From contig OMKD01000376.1 in the NCBI GenBank assembly GCA_900299495.1, positions 1 through 36,786 of the forward strand: a DNA stretch of 36,786 bases. The letters run 5' to 3'. Shown piece after piece: positions 16,797 to 22,980 of the stretch. The position numbers were made by a program, and so were the translations under genes. Each line of letters starts with the position of its first letter. Within the stretch, counting starts at the first letter, position 1. The notes beneath the pieces were generated by a model. That model had not been told where the DNA came from. It made no database searches and was given only the letters and a program-made list of their open reading frames with translations. Source of the DNA: Sphingobacteriales bacterium (GTDB lineage Bacteria > Bacteroidota > Bacteroidia > Chitinophagales > Saprospiraceae).

Positions 16797-18119
16797 ATGT
16801 TTGAGAATAGAATACAAAGAGCAAAGTCTGAGACTTTATTTGAAGAAGCAAAAGCATATTTCCCTGGTGGAGTAAACTCTCCTGTAAGGGCATTCAAATC
16901 CGTATCCGGAGCACCACTTTTCATCAAGAAAGGTGACGGCTTTACGATCACCGATGAGGATAATAATACATACACTGACTTTTGTAATTCCTGGGGCCCT
17001 TTAATTTTGGGCCATAACAATAAGCAAATCAAAGAGGCCGTATTTGAAACCATCGAAAATGGTATGTCCTTCGGTACGCCAACGGCACATGGTAACGAAC
17101 TTGGAAAATTCATCCTTGACCATAACAGATATATTGATCGTCTTCGATTTGTATCATCTGGAACGGAAGCCGTAATGTCTGCGATTCGCTTAGCCAGAGG
17201 ATACACACAAAAAGATAAAATCGTAAAATTTGATGGTTGTTACCATGGTCATGTGGATTCACTGATGGTAAAGGCAGGTTCTGGTTTGGCTACTTTTGGG
17301 GTTAGTACCTCAGCTGGTATCCCTGAAGCCTTTGCGAAAGAGACGATAGTGCTTCCTCTTAATGATGAAGAAGCGGTGGAAAACTGCTTGAAAGAACATG
17401 GACATGAAATAGCTTGTATCATCATCGAACCTGTTCCTGCAAATAACGGTCTTCTGATACAACGCAAGGAGTACCTTGAATTCCTCAGAGCCGTTTGTAC
17501 TAAGTATAATGTACTATTAATATTTGACGAAGTAATTTCAGGTTTCCGCGTAGGATTTGAAGGTGCTGCCGGATATTATGATATACAACCTGACCTGATC
17601 ACATACGGAAAGATCATTGGTGGAGGACTGCCAGTAGGTGCATTTGGTGGAACAAAAGAAATAATGGACCATGTAGCTCCTTTGGGTGCTGTATATCAAG
17701 CAGGCACACTATCTGCAAACCCTGTAGCAATGACAGCGGGATTAGCTTGTCTTAAGCAACTTGTAGATCCTTCGTTCTATAAAATGATGGAAGACCAAAC
17801 TGCTTATCTTGCAGATCAGTTGGAAGCGCATGCAAAATCAAAGGGATACACCCTCAATGTGGCAAGAATTGGATCTATATTCTGGCTGTGTTTTTCTGAA
17901 GAGACTATCCGAACATCTTCTGCTATTCAAGCAGAATCCATGGAATACTTTAAGGTATTGCACCATGAGTTGTTACAGACAGGGGTTTACTTAGGCCCAT
18001 CAGGGTATGAAGTAGGTTTCTTAAGCAAAGCATTGGCAGAAGACCAGGCACATCTTGACCTTGCAATCAGCAAAATGAAAGATGCGCTTGATATTGCCTT
18101 CTCTGCAGTAAGTGCTTAG
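16797..18119 (+). CDS. hemL: Glutamate-1-semialdehyde 2,1-aminomutase
   Basis: HemL is a PLP enzyme that converts glutamate-1-semialdehyde to 5-aminolevulinate in the C5 haem pathway. The 440-residue protein shows FPGGVNSPVRAFKSVSGAPLFI near the start, FVSSGTEAVMSAIRLARGYT, YHGHVDSLMVKAGSG, LIFDEVISGFRVG, and the PLP-lysine motif TYGKIIGGGLPVGAFGG. These are diagnostic for HemL among class III aminotransferases. Haem demand fits the multihaem ActA encoded in the same window. The gene has a TAnnTTTG element four bases before its ATG and ends overlapping pdxJ tail-to-tail by four bases, leaving no room for a terminator. Confidence 0.97.
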   Translation: MFENRIQRAKSETLFEEAKAYFPGGVNSPVRAFKSVSGAPLFIKKGDGFTITDEDNNTYTDFCNSWGPLILGHNNKQIKEAVFETIENGMSFGTPTAHGNELGKFILDHNRYIDRLRFVSSGTEAVMSAIRLARGYTQKDKIVKFDGCYHGHVDSLMVKAGSGLATFGVSTSAGIPEAFAKETIVLPLNDEEAVENCLKEHGHEIACIIIEPVPANNGLLIQRKEYLEFLRAVCTKYNVLLIFDEVISGFRVGFEGAAGYYDIQPDLITYGKIIGGGLPVGAFGGTKEIMDHVAPLGAVYQAGTLSANPVAMTAGLACLKQLVDPSFYKMMEDQTAYLADQLEAHAKSKGYTLNVARIGSIFWLCFSEETIRTSSAIQAESMEYFKVLHHELLQTGVYLGPSGYEVGFLSKALAEDQAHLDLAISKMKDALDIAFSAVSA

Positions 18120-18829
18120 TCTAATTTAGCACGATACATTTGAATAGTATTTTTAAAGCCGTAATATAAGGCATCAGAAATAAGAGCGTGTCCGATGGAA
18201 ACTTCCAACAAACCGGGCACGCTTTCTTTATAGTATCTTAGGTTATCTAGGTTAAGATCGTGCCCAGCATTAATTCCAATACCTACTTCGTTTGCTTTTT
18301 TTGCAGCTTCCACATGAGCCTTTACAGCTTCTTCCGGATTGATATGGAAAGATCTTGCGAAGTCTCCAGTGTAAAACTCTATTCGATCAGCTCCCACAGC
18401 TTTTGCCCCCTCAACAAACTCAGGCTTTGCATTTACAAAAATGGAAACACATATTCCTGCATCCTGCAATTTTGCAGTTACCTCCTTTAGAAATTCAGCA
18501 TTGGAAATGGTATCCCAGCCTGAATCAGAAGTTAGAGCACCAGGCTTGTCTGGAACAAGTGTCGCCTGATGAGGTTTATGCTTCAAGACCATTTCCATAA
18601 AACGATCCGTAGGATTTCCTTCGATATTAAACTCCGTACTAACCACCTCTTTCAACTCTGGAATATCTGAGTATTTGATATGGCGTTCATCCGGTCTTGG
18701 ATGCACCGTAATCCCCTCAGCGCCAAATGACTCACAATCCTTTGCAACTTGTACCAAGTTTGGAAGATCCTCCCCTCTTGCATTTCTAATCAATGCAACT
18801 TTATTAATATTTACACTTAGTCTTGTCAT
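18116..18829 (-). CDS. pdxJ: Pyridoxine 5'-phosphate synthase
   Basis: PdxJ condenses 1-deoxyxylulose 5-phosphate with 3-amino-2-oxopropyl phosphate to make pyridoxine 5'-phosphate (DXP-dependent vitamin B6 route). The natural start is the ATG at 18829 (MTRLSVNINKVALIRNARG, 237 residues, matching the family); the track's extra 30 residues look non-coding and overlap the promoter. Family motifs are GAEGITVHPRPDERHI, NIEGNPTDRFMEMV, HQATLVPDKPGALTSDSGWD and GIGINAGHDLNLDNL. The product is the precursor of the PLP used by convergent hemL. It overlaps the hemL 3' end by four bases and is divergent from the CPBP protease gene. Confidence 0.96.
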   Translation of the reverse strand: MTRLSVNINKVALIRNARGEDLPNLVQVAKDCESFGAEGITVHPRPDERHIKYSDIPELKEVVSTEFNIEGNPTDRFMEMVLKHKPHQATLVPDKPGALTSDSGWDTISNAEFLKEVTAKLQDAGICVSIFVNAKPEFVEGAKAVGADRIEFYTGDFARSFHINPEEAVKAHVEAAKKANEVGIGINAGHDLNLDNLRYYKESVPGLLEVSIGHALISDALYYGFKNTIQMYRAKLD

Positions 18830-18843
18830 CTCAAAAATTTTAG

Positions 18844-18851
18844 CAAAAATA
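18844..18851 (-). promoter_or_regulatory. -7 promoter element of pdxJ
   Basis: On the minus strand TATTTTTG, 14 bases before the pdxJ ATG, giving a leader under 12 bases. It is embedded in the ten-base word TTATTTTTGC also present at the hemL and DUF2452 promoters. Confidence 0.5.
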
Positions 18852-18921
18852 AAGCTATTATCTATTTTGAAAAGACTTTTAAGGAATTTGTATTTTGTGA
18901 TTGAAAAAGAAAACCTCATAT

Positions 18922-19851
18922 ATGAATATTAAAGAACAACAAAAGTACTTTATCAACACTGTTTCCCCGGGATTCAGAGTTTTCATCTGGCTTCTGATTC
19001 TTTTCTTTGGGATCGGACTGGGCCAGGTTGCCAGCTTGGGTGTAATTATGGGTTTGGGATATGATATTCAAAGTCTTACCTCACCAGAATTTGCACCAGA
19101 TAAAACCGCCGTCAGATTGATGGCATTTGCTAGTCAGGTCTTTTCGTTTTTGATACCAGCAATATTTTTGGGTTTTGTTTTATTTAAAGATAAATGGAAG
19201 GCTTTTACTGGATTAAAAACAGACCCAGACTTCCCGGAAAATAAATCCTTAGATATAAGAAATATAGGTCTCGCAATCCTAATCACGATACTCTCTTGGC
19301 CGCTTACTCAATTTCTATATTTGGTAAACATGGAAATTCCTATGCCAGATATTTTGGTCAATATGGAGGATTCAACAAATGGATTAATTGAGCAAATGCT
19401 GCAGATAAATAGTATCCCAGAACTCTTATTTGTACTGGTTCTTATGGCCCTAACTCCTGCTATAGGTGAAGAACTTATGTTCCGAGGTCTTTTTCAACGA
19501 ATCCTGAGGTATAACGGACTCAATGTACATTTAGCAGTTATTGTCTCTGCACTTATATTTAGTACTATACACATGCAATTCCAAGGATTTATGCCTCGAT
19601 TCTTCCTGGGTCTTTTACTTGGATATTTCCTTGCATTTGGTGGAAGTCTCTGGATTGCTATCATAGCGCATTTCATATTCAATGGTTCACAAGTCGTATT
19701 GACTTATTTTGCGGAAGACAAAATGGATCTTACAGCAAGCCCACAATGGGAGGACTTCAACTTTGTGGTCTTTGCAGTAGGAACTATATTGTTTGGACTT
19801 GCTTCATATTATTTCTGGAATCAGAATCGGGTTGAAACCGATCAACTCTAA
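18922..19851 (+). CDS. CPBP family intramembrane glutamic endopeptidase (CAAX protease-like)
   Basis: I take the ATG at 18922 (MNIKEQQKYFINTV, 309 residues); the track's start at 18901 is a TTG codon. The protein is strongly hydrophobic with about seven to eight membrane segments. The ABI/CPBP motifs are complete: GEELMFRGLFQRI (EExxxR), then STIHMQFQGFMPRFFLGLLLGY and IIAHFIFNGSQ (HxxxN type), giving the glutamate and histidine residues of the active site. Substrates of bacterial members are mostly unknown; some process or protect small peptides, others regulate sigma factors. It is nine bases before cdsA, which suggests co-transcription and a membrane-related role. Confidence 0.92.
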   Translation: MNIKEQQKYFINTVSPGFRVFIWLLILFFGIGLGQVASLGVIMGLGYDIQSLTSPEFAPDKTAVRLMAFASQVFSFLIPAIFLGFVLFKDKWKAFTGLKTDPDFPENKSLDIRNIGLAILITILSWPLTQFLYLVNMEIPMPDILVNMEDSTNGLIEQMLQINSIPELLFVLVLMALTPAIGEELMFRGLFQRILRYNGLNVHLAVIVSALIFSTIHMQFQGFMPRFFLGLLLGYFLAFGGSLWIAIIAHFIFNGSQVVLTYFAEDKMDLTASPQWEDFNFVVFAVGTILFGLASYYFWNQNRVETDQL

Positions 19852-19860
19852 AAACAAACT

Positions 19861-20676
19861 ATGTCTAAATTAAAACAGCGCACAATCTCCGCAGCTTTAT
19901 TTGCTCCTATTGTATTGGGCTCTATCTATTTTTCAGACTGGAGCTTCCAGGGGCTTTGGTTATTTGTATCCATTGTTTGTGCATTCGAACTATCCGCAAT
20001 GCTGGATAAAAAATATGGCACATCAAGTCCTTTATCCACTGTGTTAAAAACAGCCATACCATCAGGTCTGTTTCTGGCCGGTTTGTTCTACCTCAATCAG
20101 TTCATAAGCTTACAAATCCTATTGACCATAGCCTGCGCAACTATTTTATTAATTCTTATTCACGGGACTTTTGCAGATGTCAAAAATCCTGTAAAGAACA
20201 TAGCATCTCCTTTGGTCGCTACAGTATATGTAAGTCTACCTCTATTTCTTCTAGCGGATTTAGCAGAAGTTCGGGGTAGCTATAATAATCTACTGGCTAT
20301 TGGATTAATCTTTTTGATATGGGCCAATGACACTGGTGCTTATTTTGTTGGGTCTAAGCTTGGGAAGCGTAAACTTGCAGAAGCAGTTTCCCCAAATAAA
20401 ACCTGGGAAGGTTTCTTTGGTGGATTGGTCTTAAGTACTATAGTCGGTGTAATATTCGCAAACATTAGCGGCTACGATCCGTTAAACTGGGCATTTTTCG
20501 GAATTGCGGCAGGCATCTTTGGAACATTGGGAGATCTGTTTGAGTCCAGCTTGAAGAGATATACTGGCGTGAAAGACTCGGGAAATATCATGCCAGGGCA
20601 TGGTGGCTTACTTGATCGCTTTGATGGATTCTTCTTCTTAATCCCAGTAGTTTGGATGATAGAGACACTGATATAA
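19861..20676 (+). CDS. cdsA: Phosphatidate cytidylyltransferase (CDP-diglyceride synthase)
   Basis: CdsA makes CDP-diacylglycerol from phosphatidic acid and CTP, the branch point of phospholipid synthesis. The 271-residue protein is polytopic with about eight membrane helices. The family signature is complete near the C-terminus: SSLKRYTGVKDSGNIMPGHGG followed by LLDRFDG, with the acidic residues that bind metal and CTP. NDTGAYFVGSKLGKRKLAEAVSPNKTWEG is the second conserved block. It follows the CPBP protease gene by nine bases. A strong bidirectional terminator begins at its stop codon. Confidence 0.97.
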   Translation: MSKLKQRTISAALFAPIVLGSIYFSDWSFQGLWLFVSIVCAFELSAMLDKKYGTSSPLSTVLKTAIPSGLFLAGLFYLNQFISLQILLTIACATILLILIHGTFADVKNPVKNIASPLVATVYVSLPLFLLADLAEVRGSYNNLLAIGLIFLIWANDTGAYFVGSKLGKRKLAEAVSPNKTWEGFFGGLVLSTIVGVIFANISGYDPLNWAFFGIAAGIFGTLGDLFESSLKRYTGVKDSGNIMPGHGGLLDRFDGFFFLIPVVWMIETLI

Positions 20677-20709
20677 AAAAAGCCTGACGAAAATTCGTCA
20701 GGCTTTTTT
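20675..20709. terminator. Bidirectional intrinsic terminator between cdsA and the 461-residue gene
   Basis: GCCTGACGA and TCGTCAGGC form a perfect stem with a four-base loop, flanked by A6 on the left and T6 on the right, so it works for both converging transcripts. The cdsA stop codon overlaps its left arm. Confidence 0.93.
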
Positions 20710-20710
20710 A

Positions 20711-22096
20711 TTATTCAGCTTTCTTCTTGCGCTTAGTCTTAAACAAGGCAACAACTTCTTTATCTTTCATAAAGCCTACATCTACAAAATTTGTAGCTAC
20801 AAACTTTTTAACATCCTGATAGTCTCTGCCACGTTTGTCTGTAAATGTCTTGATACATTTCTTAACAAACTTCAAACAAAGATCCTTAAGATTTTGGTTG
20901 AAACGCTGATTTCTAAAGCTTTCAATGTATGGAATCATTTGCTTGAAAACAGTAAAGAACTGAGAATACTGCAGAGGCTCTAAATCTTTCATCTCCTCTT
21001 CAAATACTCTGTAAATCGCTGTCCTAAGAGCAACGTTTTGCTTTGACAGACCTTCGTAAGAACTATGGAAAACCTTTACAGATTCAACTATTTTATCATC
21101 ACTGACCCCTTTAGATGAGACATCCTTAATAAGGGTATAATAACGCTCAAACAAGTCTCCTTTGTCACCGATTAGGTCTAAAGACTGCTGCGCATTATCT
21201 TTTGAGATCTCTACACCTCTTGCGTAAAGCTCATCCAAATAACTGAACCACTTGATATCAAATTCAGCATCCGTAGCCATACAAGCGTCTATTGATGCAG
21301 AAAGTAGATCCTTAACTGACTCATCATAGTTGAAATATTTTCCAAAGATCATCAAGATATAGATCAACTCTTCATTCCCCTGAATGTCTTCCAACTGAAG
21401 GAATTCCTTCATATGTGGCAGGATAGAGCTGTTATCTACATCCGCCAACATTGCGCGACCTAATAAGAAGTGACGAAGCGGCAAGTGCATCACCTTAAAC
21501 TCACCAAATGACTTAGGGAATTCAGCAGAGCTGAAAATCTCTCCTTTAAACTGCTTGTTATATCTGAAATGAAGTGCTCTTCTGTTTTCAAATACTCTAT
21601 ACTGAGGCATCTTCTGCGTCATCAAGAAGTTCTTCACACGCTTGTTAGTGATTTGCTCAACTAAAGAGGTCACCCATATATCAGAACTCAATGCAAAACC
21701 TAATTGCACGGTCTGTCCGATACGTTTGGACAAAATTTCAAAGTTTGCAGAATTACAAATTGCTAACAATATAGCGCTGAACTGATCTTGAGAAACCAAA
21801 TACTTATAATCGGCATTTAGTTCACCTCTCAATACAGCATACCCTAATACTTTAGGAAGGAATAAACCTTCATAAGCTTCATCAAGGATATATTGCTCGA
21901 ATGCCATTAATTGCAAAGGATTTTCTTTTGCAACTTGCTCATAAAGAGCAAGCATTCTAGGTTCAAACTCATTTCTCATTTCCAGGTAAAAGGATTCTTC
22001 CTCCTCATCTAGGTATTGAGCCAGAGCATCTGAGGCCTGTACTTCCTCCTTTATCTTGTCCAACTCCGACATATAAAGTTTATCCAATGCAAGCAT
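20711..22096 (-). CDS. Uncharacterised 461-residue soluble helical protein
   Basis: I do not recognise this protein. It has no signal peptide or membrane segment and is predicted to be almost entirely helical, with an acidic N-terminus (VQASDALAQYLDEEEESFYLEM) and a basic end (ALFKTKRKKKAE). Between them lie repeated amphipathic helices without a clear repeat unit, so a helical-repeat scaffold or an adaptor is possible. The start could be 22096 (ATG inside the palindrome AAGCATGCTT) or the ATG at 22072 (MSELDKIKEE). A strong hairpin lies just upstream, and a terminator separates it from rpsP, so it has its own control or depends on read-through. Coding quality is good across its length, and I regard it as a real gene of unknown function. 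Confidence 0.85.
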   Translation of the reverse strand: MLALDKLYMSELDKIKEEVQASDALAQYLDEEEESFYLEMRNEFEPRMLALYEQVAKENPLQLMAFEQYILDEAYEGLFLPKVLGYAVLRGELNADYKYLVSQDQFSAILLAICNSANFEILSKRIGQTVQLGFALSSDIWVTSLVEQITNKRVKNFLMTQKMPQYRVFENRRALHFRYNKQFKGEIFSSAEFPKSFGEFKVMHLPLRHFLLGRAMLADVDNSSILPHMKEFLQLEDIQGNEELIYILMIFGKYFNYDESVKDLLSASIDACMATDAEFDIKWFSYLDELYARGVEISKDNAQQSLDLIGDKGDLFERYYTLIKDVSSKGVSDDKIVESVKVFHSSYEGLSKQNVALRTAIYRVFEEEMKDLEPLQYSQFFTVFKQMIPYIESFRNQRFNQNLKDLCLKFVKKCIKTFTDKRGRDYQDVKKFVATNFVDVGFMKDKEVVALFKTKRKKKAE

Positions 22097-22116
22097 GCTT
22101 ATCTATATTTTAAGAT

Positions 22117-22147
22117 GAACCTGACAGGAACATTTCCTGCCAGGTTC
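22117..22147 (-). repeat. Strong hairpin in the leader of the 461-residue gene
   Basis: GAACCTG-a-CAGGAA and TTCCTG-c-CAGGTTC pair over 13 base pairs with one mismatch and a three-base loop. On the minus strand it ends 20 bases before the ATG at 22096 and has no U-tract after it, so it is not a typical intrinsic terminator. It may be a 5' leader structure or a protein-binding site. Confidence 0.7.
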
Positions 22148-22189
22148 ATATATTACATAAAATCTTAAATTTCTTTCAGTTCGGTAAAA

Positions 22190-22226
22190 ATAAAAAAAAA
22201 GCTAGACAATTGCCTAGCTTTTTTTC
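22190..22226 (-). terminator. Intrinsic terminator after rpsP
   Basis: On the minus strand GCTAG and CTAGC, extended by A/T pairs on both sides, form a stem around eight bases and are followed by nine T residues. It starts 17 bases after the rpsP stop. Confidence 0.85.
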
Positions 22227-22242
22227 TTTTTGTGCATTAAGC

Positions 22243-22809
22243 TTATTCTGCGTCAGCTGCAGGAGCATCTCCTTCTTCAGCCGCAGGCTCTTCAGTAGCA
22301 GCTTCCTCTGTAGTTTCTTCAGTAGCTTCTGCTGTAGCTTCTTCAGCTGTTTCCTCAACCGCTGGAGCTTCTTCTACAACTTCTTCTTTAAAGATCTGAG
22401 GGATCTCACCAAAGCGCTCTTTCTTAAGAGCATCTTTAGATGCTGCTTCTTTTTCAATAGCCTTTGAAACTGAAGCTTCTTTTTGCTCTAACCAAGCTGC
22501 AAATTTCTTATCTGCTTCTTCCTGAGTGAATGCACCTTTAGCAACTCCTCTTTGAAGGTGCTTCATGTACATTACCCCTTTGTAACGAAGAATTGCACCT
22601 ACAGTGTGTGTAGGCTGTGCTCCATTACCCAACCAATCCAATGCTTTCTGACGGTCAATGTCAATAGTAGCAGGATTTGTCATTGGGTTATAAACTCCAA
22701 TCTTCTCAATGAATCTACCATCACGTGGAGATCTAGAATCTGCGATAACAATGTGATAGAAAGGTCTTTTCTTACGACCTCTACGCTGCAAGCGAATTTT
22801 AACTGGCAT
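22243..22809 (-). CDS. rpsP: 30S ribosomal protein S16 with long acidic C-terminal extension
   Basis: The start is the ATG at 22809 ([42 protein letters not shown]), the canonical S16 N-terminus; the track's nine extra residues precede it. The S16 core ends near residue 80 ([12 protein letters not shown]). About 108 more residues follow: a lysine/glutamate helical region, then about 50 residues made almost only of Glu, Ala, Thr, Pro and Val ([20 protein letters not shown]...) with no basic residue. Acidic tails on S16 occur in other Bacteroidota; their role is not known to me. S16 is a primary assembly protein of the 30S body. Unlike the common rpsP-rimM-trmD order, no such genes follow; a terminator ends the transcript. 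Confidence 0.96.
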   Translation of the reverse strand: MPVKIRLQRRGRKKRPFYHIVIADSRSPRDGRFIEKIGVYNPMTNPATIDIDRQKALDWLGNGAQPTHTVGAILRYKGVMYMKHLQRGVAKGAFTQEEADKKFAAWLEQKEASVSKAIEKEAASKDALKKERFGEIPQIFKEEVVEEAPAVEETAEEATAEATEETTEEAATEEPAAEEGDAPAADAE

Positions 22810-22879
22810 AAAGCTAAATTTATATGGTTTAACCAAACCCGAACAACCTGTAAATCAGGTATCAGGCTTTTAACGAGTG

Positions 22880-22910
22880 CAAAATTATAGATTTATAGAG
22901 AATTAAACAA
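22880..22910 (-). promoter_or_regulatory. Promoter of rpsP
   Basis: On the minus strand TTG, 20 bases, TAATTTTG (fits TAnnTTTG). The predicted start near 22873 gives a leader of about 63 bases that contains a small ACCTG/CAGGT hairpin, a possible site for ribosomal-protein control. Confidence 0.6.
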
Positions 22911-22980
22911 CTTCTCATTACTTTTTCTTAAAATAAGCTCAGTAAAACCTAATCCCTATCTAATATCCAATGCTTCAGAT

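Noticed and set aside
22210-22467. Plus-strand ORF of 85 residues rich in Phe, Ser and Cys
   Set aside because: It is the antisense of the low-complexity acidic tail of rpsP; its hydrophobic look is an artefact of Glu/Ala codons read backwards.
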